A stretch of 40,826 nt of DNA from Proteobacteria bacterium UBA664 (GTDB taxonomy: Bacteria > Pseudomonadota > Gammaproteobacteria > UBA7966), in the NCBI GenBank assembly GCA_002299125.1, contig DBNU01000178.1:735-41560 (forward strand). Reading direction: 5' to 3'. Numbering within the stretch: position 1 is the first letter of the stretch; each line of letters starts with the position of its first letter. Of this stretch, positions 7,603 through 15,442 are shown piece after piece. The notes under the pieces were generated by a model. The model was given only the letters and a program-made list of their open reading frames with translations. It had not been told where the DNA came from and searched no databases. Both the position numbers and the translations under genes were made by a program.

Positions 7603-8862
7603 GACCGAGCCACCGGAATCACACTACGCATTCTTCGCGGTCATGCCGATCTCATCATCCTGGCCGTGCTCATCCTGATCGTGCTGCCACTGATGCTGGA
7701 TATCTTCCGGCTGAATCTGGTTGGCAAGTATCTCACCTACGCCTTCGTGGCCGTAGGCATCGTGCTCTGCTGGGGTTACGGTGGGATTCTGAGCCTCGGC
7801 CAAGGGGTGTTCTTCGGCCTTGGTGGTTACTGTATGGCCATGTTCCTCAAGCTCGAGGCATCGGATCCCGCGAGCACGTCCATCCAGTCGACTCCCGGGA
7901 TCCCGGATTTCATGGACTGGAATCAGCTTACGGAACTGCCCTGGTTCTGGGAGCCTTTCCATAGTTTCGCCTTCACGCTGTTCGCAGTCCTTGCGGTGCC
8001 AGGCATTCTCGCCTTTGTGGTTGGACTCGCGATGTTCAAGCGCAGGGTAGGGGGGGTGTACTTCGCGATCATCACGCAGGCCGTTGCCGCGATCCTCAGC
8101 ATTCTCATCATCGGTCAGCAGGGGTACACCGGTGGCGTCAATGGGATAACGGATCTAAAAACGCTGTTGGGATGGGACATCCGGACCGACTCGGCAAGAT
8201 ACGCCTTGTACTTTCTGAACGGTGCCTTGCTGCTTACGGTACTGGTAGTGGCGCGACTCATCATCGGCAGCAAGTTCGGGAAGCTCCTCGTGGCACTACG
8301 GGACCGCGAGGATCGTGTGCGCTTCTCGGGCTATGACGTCTCCAACTTCAAGATCTTCATCTTCGTCGTTGCCGCGATGATGGCGGCAGTCGGCGGCGCC
8401 ATGTTCACGCTGCAGGTCGGCTTCATGTCGCCCTCCTTCGTGGGCGTGGGGCCCTCGATCGACATGGTGGTCTTTGCCGCCGTCGGGGGCCGCATGTCAC
8501 CCGTCGGTGCCGTCTACGGCAGCCTCCTGGTGAATTGGGCGAGGACGGCCTTCTCGGAGAGCTTCCCGGAGCTATGGCTGCTGGCGATGGGTGCAATCTT
8601 CATCGGAGTAGTGATGCTGTTCCCGAACGGACTGGCCGGGATGGTCGATGGTATGAAAGGGGGCTTCATCCGCTCGACCGCGCGGCTAGGCGGTCCAACT
8701 GGTGCATCCAGGGGTGCCCCTGTACCCGATCAGTGGCCGGTTGGTAGGCCAAGGGCACCGACGGCATGCGAGAGGGGCGCCCTTGAGCCCGGCGGATCAG
8801 TCAGCGTCACGGGACCGAGCGATCATGACCTGGCGGATCGTCAAGGCTCGTTGGCTCATTGA
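7603..8862 (+). CDS. fmdF: Amide/urea ABC transporter permease 2 (FmdF/UrtC-like)
   Basis: This 419-aa LivM/UrtC-family permease has the motif GYGGILSLGQGVFFGLGGY and the GGRMSPVGAVYGSLLVNW block near the last membrane helices. ATG 7603 is chosen for its GAGGA at 7588-7592; an in-frame ATG at 7567 would add 12 residues. The recognisable domain ends near NGLAGMVDG. After it the frame runs on for roughly 70 residues rich in Gly, Pro, Arg and Ser with no membrane segment, to a stop at 8862, only 20 bases before the next gene. The UrtC at 17080-18177 has no such tail. The tail looks like read-through into former intergenic DNA. Confidence 0.9.
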   Translation, partial: DRATGITLRILRGHADLIILAVLILIVLPLMLDIFRLNLVGKYLTYAFVAVGIVLCWGYGGILSLGQGVFFGLGGYCMAMFLKLEASDPASTSIQSTPGIPDFMDWNQLTELPWFWEPFHSFAFTLFAVLAVPGILAFVVGLAMFKRRVGGVYFAIITQAVAAILSILIIGQQGYTGGVNGITDLKTLLGWDIRTDSARYALYFLNGALLLTVLVVARLIIGSKFGKLLVALRDREDRVRFSGYDVSNFKIFIFVVAAMMAAVGGAMFTLQVGFMSPSFVGVGPSIDMVVFAAVGGRMSPVGAVYGSLLVNWARTAFSESFPELWLLAMGAIFIGVVMLFPNGLAGMVDGMKGGFIRSTARLGGPTGASRGAPVPDQWPVGRPRAPTACERGALEPGGSVSVTGPSDHDLADRQGSLAH

Positions 8863-8881
8863 TCGAGGGGAGGAGGCGATC

Positions 8882-9622
8882 ATGGACAAGCGGATCGTGC
8901 TCGCGGTTGAGGATCTTGGAGTCACCTTCGATGGGTTCAAGGCGGTGGATGGTGTGAACCTCTACGTCGAACAGGACGAGATGCGAGTCGTCATCGGACC
9001 GAACGGGGCTGGGAAGACCACGCTCCTCGACCTGATCTGCGGTCGCACCAGGGCGAGTTCCGGAAGTATCCGCTTCCTGGATCGAGAGCTGACGCAGATC
9101 CCCGAATACAGAAGGGTGCGGCTCGGTGTCGGGAGGAAGTTCCAGAACCCGTCGATCTACGAATCGCTGACCGTTCTGGAGAATCTCGAAGTGAGCTATC
9201 CCCGCGGCAGGACGGTCTTCGGCAGCCTCGCATTCAAGCGCACGCCGGAAGTGCTGCAGCGGATCGAGGAGGTGGCTGCAATGGTCTACCTCGGCGATCT
9301 GCTCCAGGTTGCCGCGGAGACCTTGTCTCACGGCCAAATGCAGTGGCTGGAGATCGGCATGCTGCTGATGCAGGAGCCGCAACTGCTGATGCTCGATGAG
9401 CCGGTCGCCGGCATGAGCGTCAGCGAACGCCAGGCAACGGCTGAGCTGCTGCAACGGATCTGCAAGGGACGTTCGGTGGTGGTCATCGAACATGACATGG
9501 ATTTCGTGAGGAGCATCGCCCATCGCGTGACGGTGCTGCATCAAGGCAAGGTCCTCGCGGAGGGAAGTATGGCCAAGGTGCAGGCGGACCCGAGGGTCGT
9601 CGAGGTCTATCTGGGCCACTGA
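8882..9622 (+). CDS. Amide/urea ABC transporter ATP-binding protein (UrtD-like)
   Basis: This 246-aa LivG/UrtD-type ATPase energises the permease pair on the cytoplasmic face. Walker A is GPNGAGKT (39-46). The signature is the family variant LSHGQMQWLEIG, Walker B is LLMLDEPVAGM, and the switch histidine is in VVVIEHDMDFV. The C-terminus VVEVYLGH matches UrtD. AGGAGG (8871-8876) 5 bases upstream supports the ATG at 8882. It is clearly paralogous to the UrtD at 18174-19001. Confidence 0.94.
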   Translation: MDKRIVLAVEDLGVTFDGFKAVDGVNLYVEQDEMRVVIGPNGAGKTTLLDLICGRTRASSGSIRFLDRELTQIPEYRRVRLGVGRKFQNPSIYESLTVLENLEVSYPRGRTVFGSLAFKRTPEVLQRIEEVAAMVYLGDLLQVAAETLSHGQMQWLEIGMLLMQEPQLLMLDEPVAGMSVSERQATAELLQRICKGRSVVVIEHDMDFVRSIAHRVTVLHQGKVLAEGSMAKVQADPRVVEVYLGH

Positions 9623-9635
9623 CGGAGGTGCATGG

Positions 9636-10325
9636 ATGATGCTCGAGGTCAATGGACTCAGCGTGGCGTATGGGCAGAGCGAGGTGGTGCACGATCTGAG
9701 CTTCGCGGTCGGGACGGGCGAGATTGTGGCGCTCATGGGGCGCAACGGCATGGGCAAGACGACGACCTTCAAGGCGCTCATGGGCATCCTGGGCATCCGG
9801 TCAGGGTCGGTGAGGGTGAATGGGCAGGAGCTCTCGGCGAGTGCCCCACATCAGCGAGTACGCAGTGGTCTGGCATACGTGCCTCAGGGCCGGATGATCT
9901 TCCCGAATCTGACTGTGAGGGAGAACATCATGACGGGGCTGCAGACGCGCGCCTGCGCCATCCCGCAGGACGTCTTCACCCTGTTTCCGGTGTTGCTGGA
10001 GATGAGTCAGAGACGAGGTGGCAATCTTTCGGGGGGGCAGCAGCAGCAGCTCGCGATCGCCCGGGCACTCACGACGAATCCCAGCGTCCTGCTGCTGGAC
10101 GAACCGACTGAGGGCATCCAGCCCTCGATCATCAAGGACCTCGCGCGGGTGCTCAAGGAGATCCGCACTCTGCGTGGGCTGACGATTGTCGTTTCTGAGC
10201 AGGTCCTTTCCTTTGCCCTGGCCGTCGCGGACCGCCTGCTTGTCATAGAACGCGGACAGATCGTCGATGAGGTCACGGCCATGAGCGGTGCTGCGGAAAG
10301 AGTGAGTCGCTACCTGTCGGTCTGA
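9636..10325 (+). CDS. Amide/urea ABC transporter ATP-binding protein (UrtE-like)
   Basis: This 229-aa LivF/UrtE-type ATPase is the second nucleotide-binding subunit of the amide transporter. Walker A is GRNGMGKT (35-42), the signature is LSGGQQQQLAIARAL, and Walker B is VLLLDEPTEGIQPS. ATG 9636 is placed 7 bases after GGAGG (9624-9628); ATGs at 9632 (other frame) and 9639 are also present. The gene starts 13 bases after the previous stop, so the two ATPases are co-transcribed. The end is 88 bases before the formamidase gene. Confidence 0.94.
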   Translation: MMLEVNGLSVAYGQSEVVHDLSFAVGTGEIVALMGRNGMGKTTTFKALMGILGIRSGSVRVNGQELSASAPHQRVRSGLAYVPQGRMIFPNLTVRENIMTGLQTRACAIPQDVFTLFPVLLEMSQRRGGNLSGGQQQQLAIARALTTNPSVLLLDEPTEGIQPSIIKDLARVLKEIRTLRGLTIVVSEQVLSFALAVADRLLVIERGQIVDEVTAMSGAAERVSRYLSV

Positions 10326-10413
10326 CCAGTTGCGAGAAGCGGCATGCGCTGGCGAGGGGCATCCAGCGCGGTGGCCGAAACCGTGTCGCCCCACATCATG
10401 AGGAGATGCGCAG

Positions 10414-11646
10414 ATGGCCGAGACACTCATTCGGGTCGACCTGAACGAATCGCCCTACAAGAACGACATGGTGCACAATCGCTGGCACCCGGACATACCC
10501 ATCGTCGCGTGGGTGAAGGCGGGCGATGAGTTCATCCTCGAGACCTACGACTGGACTGGAGGGTACATCCAGAACAACGACAGCGCCGACGATGTGCGCG
10601 ATGTCGACCTCACTACAGTGCACTTCCTTTCCGGGCCGATTGGCGTGCAGGGCTGCGAGCCGGGCGATCTGCTGGTGGTCGATTTGCTCGACGTGGGTGC
10701 CAAGCCCGAGAGCCTCTGGGGCTTCAATGGATTTTTTTCCAAGAAGAACGGGGGTGGCTTTCTCACTGACCACTTTCCCCTCGCCCAGAAGAGCATCTGG
10801 GACATCAGCGGGATGTTCACACACTCTCGCCATGTCCCCGGGGTGCGCTTTGCAGGGCTCATCCACCCGGGACTCATCGGCTGCCTCCCGGACAAGGCCC
10901 TGCTCGATACCTGGAATCAGCGCGAGCGGGCCCTGATTGCGACCGCGCCGGACCGTGTGCCACCGCTAGCCTGTCCGCCCTTCGCAGCGACCGCGCACAT
11001 GGGCCGCCTCACGGGCGACGCTGCGGCAAATGCGGCATCCGAGGCTGCGCGTACCGTGCCGCCTCGTGAGCATGGCGGTAATTGTGACATCAAGGACCTC
11101 TCGCGTGGCTCACGGATCTACTTCCCGGTGTACGTGCCGGGTGGTGGACTGTCCATGGGCGATCTGCACTTCAGTCAGGGCGATGGTGAGATCACCTTCT
11201 GCGGTGCCATCGAGATGGCCGGATGGCTACATCTTCGCTGCTCCGTGATCAAGGGCGGCATGGCGAAGTACGGGATCCGCAATCCCATCTTCAAGCCGAG
11301 TCCGATCACCCCTAGGTACGATGACTACCTGATTTTCGAGGGTATCTCGGTAGACGAGGGCGGAAGGCAGCATTACCTCGACGTCCACGTCGCCTACCGG
11401 CAGGCATGTCTCAACGCCATCGCCTATCTGACGAAGTTCGGCTACAGCCCGGCGCAGGCCTATGCGATCCTCGGTACCGCTCCCTGTCAGGGTCACATCA
11501 GCGGAGTGGTCGACATTCCGAACGCCTGTGCCACGCTTTGGCTCCCGACCGACATCTTCGACTTTGATGTGATGCCGGGAAGTGCAGGGCCGTCAAGGCA
11601 GGTCTTTGGTGGAGTCGACATCCCGATGTCGCCCGATCGTGCCTGA
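10414..11646 (+). CDS. fmdA: Formamidase (FmdA/AmdA family)
   Basis: This 410-aa enzyme belongs to the acetamidase/formamidase family, which hydrolyses formamide to formate and ammonia in the cytoplasm. It has the family's usual length of about 405-415 aa. Typical blocks are WHPDIPIVAWVKAGDEF (about 25-41), ETYDWTGGYIQNNDSADDVR, LIHPGLIGC, the conserved EHGGNCDIKDLSRGSR stretch and MGDLHFSQGDGEITFCGAIE. GAGGAGAT ends 9 bases before the ATG at 10414. It sits directly behind a complete amide transporter and 11 bases before fmdB, the arrangement of the Methylophilus fmd cluster. Formate released here could feed the serine cycle through FtfL. Activity on acetamide is possible. Confidence 0.95.
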   Translation: MAETLIRVDLNESPYKNDMVHNRWHPDIPIVAWVKAGDEFILETYDWTGGYIQNNDSADDVRDVDLTTVHFLSGPIGVQGCEPGDLLVVDLLDVGAKPESLWGFNGFFSKKNGGGFLTDHFPLAQKSIWDISGMFTHSRHVPGVRFAGLIHPGLIGCLPDKALLDTWNQRERALIATAPDRVPPLACPPFAATAHMGRLTGDAAANAASEAARTVPPREHGGNCDIKDLSRGSRIYFPVYVPGGGLSMGDLHFSQGDGEITFCGAIEMAGWLHLRCSVIKGGMAKYGIRNPIFKPSPITPRYDDYLIFEGISVDEGGRQHYLDVHVAYRQACLNAIAYLTKFGYSPAQAYAILGTAPCQGHISGVVDIPNACATLWLPTDIFDFDVMPGSAGPSRQVFGGVDIPMSPDRA

Positions 11647-11657
11647 GGATCCGTGAC

Positions 11658-11993
11658 ATGCCAGTTTACGAGTACCTGTGTGCGGGATGCGGGGGCTTCG
11701 AGGAGGCCCGCCCCATGAGCGAGAGTGCCCTGCCTGCCACCTGCCCCAAGTGTGGCAACCTGGCGCAGCGGGCGGTGCTGACGCCAGTCGGTGCGGCATT
11801 GATGGATCCGGGCAAGCGACGCGCGCACACCACGAACGAGCGCAGTCGCTCGGTGCCGCAGCTTGCAAGTCAGCGACACGGGGCAGGCTGCAGTTGCTGC
11901 CGGTCAGCGAATGCTCCTCCAGCATCCGAGGCGCGCGCCACAGTACCCACCAAGTCCTTCCCGCTGGCCCGCCCCTGGATGATCAGTCACTGA
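11658..11993 (+). CDS. fmdB: FmdB-family zinc-ribbon protein
   Basis: This 111-aa protein has an N-terminal zinc ribbon: MPVYEYLCAGCG supplies the first Cys pair and ATCPKCGN the second. The remainder is low-complexity, with a further Cys cluster (GCSCC) near residue 80. FmdB of Methylophilus was proposed to regulate the fmd operon. The family is widespread and its biochemical role is not settled, so I give no activity. It follows fmdA by 11 bases and is probably the last gene of the operon, because a strong hairpin (12027-12061) comes next. Confidence 0.9.
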   Translation: MPVYEYLCAGCGGFEEARPMSESALPATCPKCGNLAQRAVLTPVGAALMDPGKRRAHTTNERSRSVPQLASQRHGAGCSCCRSANAPPASEARATVPTKSFPLARPWMISH

Positions 11994-12026
11994 CGATTCG
12001 GTGTCCTGATCTCACTCGACCAGAAG

Positions 12027-12061
12027 GCTGGCGGGCAGTCAACCTGTGATTGCTCGCCAGC
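12027..12061 (+). terminator. Hairpin, likely end of the amide operon
   Basis: GCTGGCG (12027-12033) pairs with CGCCAGC (12055-12061), and the stem continues inward to about 15 pairs with two G-T wobbles around the loop ACCTG. It begins 33 bases after the fmdB stop. The bases that follow (AGCTTCTG) are not a clear U-tract, so termination efficiency is uncertain. Confidence 0.5.
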
Positions 12062-12570
12062 AGCTTCTGATCTGGCAGCGGTCCCCGGGAGCCAACGGCG
12101 GCCTGCTGTCGGTAGCGTGGTGCTCACGCCCCGAATGGCAGGTCGCACTCCCGTTGACCACCGGGACAGCGCATGTCGGTCTGCCCAGCCTGCATGGCGC
12201 TTTGCACAGGAACGTCGACGCGTGAGCCTCCCCGTGGATGCGTCGGAGGTCCGGTGCCGATTCCCTGGTCGTCAATCTCGAATCCAGCGGAACATCAATG
12301 CCGATGGGCGTCCCCTAATGTACTGACGGCCGCAAGGCGCAGCGCATCGCAACCCTTGATCATGCACTGCGCAGCACAAGGTGGCCCGAGAGGGGTGCGC
12401 TGAGTGCAGGCCGCTTCGGGTCGCAAATGGGAATTGTGGAGCGCATCCGCGTGCGGGACCCATCTGCAAGGGCGTCATGCATCTGCTTGCGTGCGCCGTG
12501 CATCGGGCGACTGAACCTGGGTGTACGACGATGGCGCGCACCGATAAAGGGCGTTATCTGACCTCTTAAG

Positions 12571-12585
12571 CGCACTAATGGTGCG
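12571..12585. promoter_or_regulatory. Inverted repeat, possible activator site upstream of porin
   Basis: CGCACTAATGGTGCG is a perfect dyad with 5-base arms, 75 bases upstream of the -24 element at 12660. The right half GGTGC fits an NtrC half-site. With NtrC spacing the left half would be GCGC rather than GCAC, so the match is imperfect. It could be bound by another regulator. Confidence 0.35.
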
Positions 12586-12659
12586 TCGATGAATGCGGCC
12601 TTCTCGCAGCGGGCCCGCGTATCCATTGCAAGGGATTCGAGATCATCACAAGCAGACCA

Positions 12660-12675
12660 TGGCACGTATCTCGCA
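12660..12675 (+). promoter_or_regulatory. Sigma-54 promoter upstream of the porin
   Basis: TGGCACGTATCTCGCA matches the sigma-54 consensus TGGCACR-N4-TTGCW at every specified position except one (C for T just before GC). The predicted start is near 12687, about 64 bases before the porin ATG. It is the best promoter motif in the window and suggests nitrogen-limitation control of the porin and possibly the urt genes. Confidence 0.6.
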
Positions 12676-12750
12676 GCGCACAGGATGAGGACGGGGTGTT
12701 TCCCGCCCGCGGCTGCCGCCGCGTCTTCAGGAACGCAGGAGATATCAACC

Positions 12751-13974
12751 ATGAGAACGTCGAGAATGGCATCAGCAATGAATGCGCTGATGCTCATGCT
12801 GCCCGTGGCACTGGCCAGCAGCGGTGCGCAGGCCGCCGCGAAAATCGAGGTCGACGAGGACACCTGGGTGTCGGTAGGGGCGGGTGCACGGCCGGTCTTC
12901 CGCAGTATCGAGAACCGGGCACCATCTGGGGATGGCCGATCGGCGGACTTTGGGATCCAGAGTGCACGTATCTACGTCAACGGGCAACTGAACAAGTTTC
13001 TGAAGTTCGAGTTCAACACGGAGTGCATCTTCTGCGAGGCAGGCGAAGCCTTCGCGGCCTATGAGCCACTGCATCTCCTCGACGCCATCGCCAAGTTCGA
13101 GTTTACGCCGGCCTTCAACCTGTGGGCGGGGCGAATGCTCACGCCATCGAATCGCGCAGAGCTCGCCGGCCCCTACTTCATGGTCGCCTTCGACTTCCAG
13201 AGGACACCGTTCTACCCATCGGACTTCAGTCTTCAGTTCGGTACGGGAGGGGCCGGGGTCTATGCGCGTGACGACGGCGCGACGGCATGGGGCGGCTTGG
13301 GACCTGAGGGACGCTTCCGCTACGTGGTTGGTATGTACAACGGCCTGGAGAGTGCCGCCACCTTTGGCCCCAACCAAGAGGAGAGCGTTCTGCTCGGTGG
13401 ACGCTTCGAGTACCAGTTCCTCGGCATCGAGGACAACCCCGGTTACTACAAGAGCGGAACCTACTATGGCAACGCCGGTGATGTCTTCACCGTGGGTTAC
13501 GTGGTTCAGCACCAGGCGGATGGTGTCGGATCCTTCCGCAATCCCGGTGACTTCCTCGGCATGAACGTGGACGTGCTCTTCGAAAAAGTACTGCCGGCCG
13601 GCGTGCTCACCATGGAGGGCGAGTACAAGTGGTTTGACTCCAACTTCAACGTGGCCGCATTCGCTGATCCGGATTGCTTCTGCATGTTCGATGGCGACAG
13701 CTACCATGCGACTGCTGCGTGGTTGTTCGCGCAGCCGGTCGGATGGGGGAAGCTCCAACCCTACGTTCGGTATACGGCGATCGCGCCAAACGTCGGACAG
13801 GAGACGGATGAGGTGGATGTGGGCATCAACTACATCATCGATGGGCACAACGCCCGCATGTCAGTGTTCTATCAGCACGGAGAGATCAACAGCGGGAGCC
13901 AGGTCAACTTCAACCCCGCCGCGCGCTTCGAGGAGGTAGGGTCGATCAATGTGGGCTTCCAGATGCAGATCTAG
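12751..13974 (+). CDS. Outer-membrane porin (FmdC-like)
   Basis: This 407-aa protein is probably an outer-membrane beta-barrel for urea or amide entry. Residues about 1-30 are a signal peptide with core LMLMLPVALASSGAQAAA. The mature part has alternating aromatic and glycine-rich strands such as SVGAGARPVF, ARIYVNGQL, FEFTPAFNLWAGRM and VQHQADGVGSF, and it ends with VGFQMQI, close to the terminal amphipathic strand expected of porins. AGGAG (12737-12741) lies 9 bases before ATG 12751; earlier in-frame ATGs lack support. In Methylophilus an outer-membrane porin, FmdC, accompanies the amide genes. Here it sits between the amide and urea clusters and may serve both. Substrate is inferred. Confidence 0.85.
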   Translation: MRTSRMASAMNALMLMLPVALASSGAQAAAKIEVDEDTWVSVGAGARPVFRSIENRAPSGDGRSADFGIQSARIYVNGQLNKFLKFEFNTECIFCEAGEAFAAYEPLHLLDAIAKFEFTPAFNLWAGRMLTPSNRAELAGPYFMVAFDFQRTPFYPSDFSLQFGTGGAGVYARDDGATAWGGLGPEGRFRYVVGMYNGLESAATFGPNQEESVLLGGRFEYQFLGIEDNPGYYKSGTYYGNAGDVFTVGYVVQHQADGVGSFRNPGDFLGMNVDVLFEKVLPAGVLTMEGEYKWFDSNFNVAAFADPDCFCMFDGDSYHATAAWLFAQPVGWGKLQPYVRYTAIAPNVGQETDEVDVGINYIIDGHNARMSVFYQHGEINSGSQVNFNPAARFEEVGSINVGFQMQI

Positions 13975-14004
13975 ATGGCAGGGGTCGGAGAGGGCTGCTC
14001 GAAG

Positions 14005-14020
14005 CGGCACCGGGCTCGCA
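14005..14020 (+). promoter_or_regulatory. Possible sigma-54 promoter upstream of urtA
   Basis: CGGCACCGGGCTCGCA carries GGCAC and T-GCA at correct -24/-12 spacing, with three mismatches to the 16-base consensus. The predicted start is about 65 bases before urtA. Without it urtA would depend on read-through from the porin promoter. Confidence 0.35.
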
Positions 14021-14096
14021 GACGCAGGTGGGTGGCTGTTCCGGCACCCAGAGATGAATTCAGTCCACTACCCAAGGCTCCCAGGAGACCGATGAT

Positions 14097-15380
14097 ATGA
14101 AGAACAGCTTCAAGATGATGTCCATTGCCACAGCCCTGGCCCTGTACGTTCCGGCCTGTCTGGCCGCAGGAGATACGATCAGGGTGGGGGTGTTGCATTC
14201 GCTGTCCGGGACCATGGCCATCAGTGAGACCACGCTGAAGGACACGGTCCTCATGATGGTCGAGGAGCAGAACAAGGCGGGAGGCCTGCTGGGGAAGAAG
14301 CTGGAGGCGGTGGTGGTGGACCCTGCATCGAACTGGCCCCTCTTCGCCGAGAAGGCGCGCGAGCTGCTGGAAAAGGAGAAGGTGGACGTGGTGTTCGGCT
14401 GCTGGACCTCCGTGTCCAGAAAATCAGTCCTGCCGGTATTCGAGGAGCTGAACGGCCTGCTCTTCTACCCGGTGCAGTACGAGGGGGAGGAGTCTTCCCG
14501 CAATATCTTCTACACGGGGGCGGCACCCAACCAGCAGGCCATCCCGGCCGTCGACTATCTGATGAATGATCTCAGCGTCAAGCGCTGGGTCCTTGCCGGG
14601 ACAGACTATGTCTACCCCCGCACCACCAACAAGATCCTCGAGGCCTATCTCAAGGCCAAGGGGGTCGCCGCTGAGGACATCCTGATCAATTACACGCCCT
14701 TCGGGCATGCCGATTGGCAGAGCATCGTGGCGGATGTCCGCAAGTTCGGCAGTGCCGGTAAAAAGACTGCCGTGGTCTCGACCATCAATGGCGATGCCAA
14801 TGTTCCGTTTTACAAGGAGCTGGCTAACCAGGGCATCAAGGCGACGGATATTCCGGTGGTCGCGTTCTCGGTGGGTGAAGAAGAGCTTTCCGGCCTGGAT
14901 ACCAAGCCGCTGGTCGGGCATCTCGCCGCCTGGAACTACTTCCAGAGCGTGGAGACACCGGAGAATGCCGCGTTCATCAAGCGATGGAAGTCCTTCATCA
15001 AGGACGACAAGCGGGTGACCAATGACCCGATGGAGGCGCACTACATCGGCTTCAAGATGTGGGTCAAGGCCGTCGAGAAGGTCGGGACGACGGACCCCAC
15101 GAAGGTCGGGGAGGCCCTTATCGGGGTGACCGTGCCGAACCTGACTGGTGGGTTCGCCACCATGTTCCAGAATCACCACCTCTCCAAGCCCGTGCTGATC
15201 GGCGAGATTCAGGAGGATGGGCAGTTCGCCATCGTCTGGGAGACTCCCGATGTGGTGATCGGCGATGCCTGGTCGAATTTCCTCGATGGCAGCAAGGACA
15301 TCGTGGCCGACTGGACTTTCCCAATCTCATGCGGGAACTTCAACATCCGCACCGGGAAGTGCTCAGGGCAGAGCCAGTAA
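14097..15380 (+). CDS. urtA: Urea ABC transporter substrate-binding protein
   Basis: This 427-aa periplasmic urea-binding protein has a signal peptide at about 1-24 (MSIATALALYVPACLAA). Family blocks are RVGVLHSLSGTMAISETTLK, VDVVFGCWTSVSRKSVLPVF, LFYPVQYEGEESSRNIFYTG, GTDYVYPRTTNKI and MFQNHHLSKPVLIGEI. AGGAG (14083-14087) 9 bases upstream supports the start. It opens the canonical urtABCDE order and lies upstream of the urease genes, which makes urea the likely ligand. It is paralogous to FmdD at 5193-6419, sharing FGCWTS-SRK-VLPVF. It keeps a longer C-terminus with two cysteines (SCGNFNIRTGKC). Confidence 0.96.
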   Translation: MKNSFKMMSIATALALYVPACLAAGDTIRVGVLHSLSGTMAISETTLKDTVLMMVEEQNKAGGLLGKKLEAVVVDPASNWPLFAEKARELLEKEKVDVVFGCWTSVSRKSVLPVFEELNGLLFYPVQYEGEESSRNIFYTGAAPNQQAIPAVDYLMNDLSVKRWVLAGTDYVYPRTTNKILEAYLKAKGVAAEDILINYTPFGHADWQSIVADVRKFGSAGKKTAVVSTINGDANVPFYKELANQGIKATDIPVVAFSVGEEELSGLDTKPLVGHLAAWNYFQSVETPENAAFIKRWKSFIKDDKRVTNDPMEAHYIGFKMWVKAVEKVGTTDPTKVGEALIGVTVPNLTGGFATMFQNHHLSKPVLIGEIQEDGQFAIVWETPDVVIGDAWSNFLDGSKDIVADWTFPISCGNFNIRTGKCSGQSQ

Positions 15381-15442
15381 GACCTCTGGCGAGTGTTCTG
15401 GGCGAGGCTCCGGGGGCTCAGCCCCCCCGGAGCACAGGCGGC

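Larger units (their letters stand above)
11994..12750 (+). other. 757-base non-coding gap between fmdB and the porin gene
   Basis: I find no convincing gene here: the open frames on both strands are short, lack family motifs and have no good ribosome site. It holds the hairpin at 12027-12061, the inverted repeat CGCACTAATGGTGCG (12571-12585) and a sigma-54-like promoter (12660-12675). The stretch from about 12070 to 12560 is unexplained; it could be remnant DNA or hold an RNA I cannot recognise. Confidence 0.6.

Noticed and set aside
12772..13848. A 358-codon minus-strand open frame across the porin
   Set aside because: The plus strand has a signal peptide, barrel-like strands, a good ribosome site and a promoter. 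The antisense frame has none of these.
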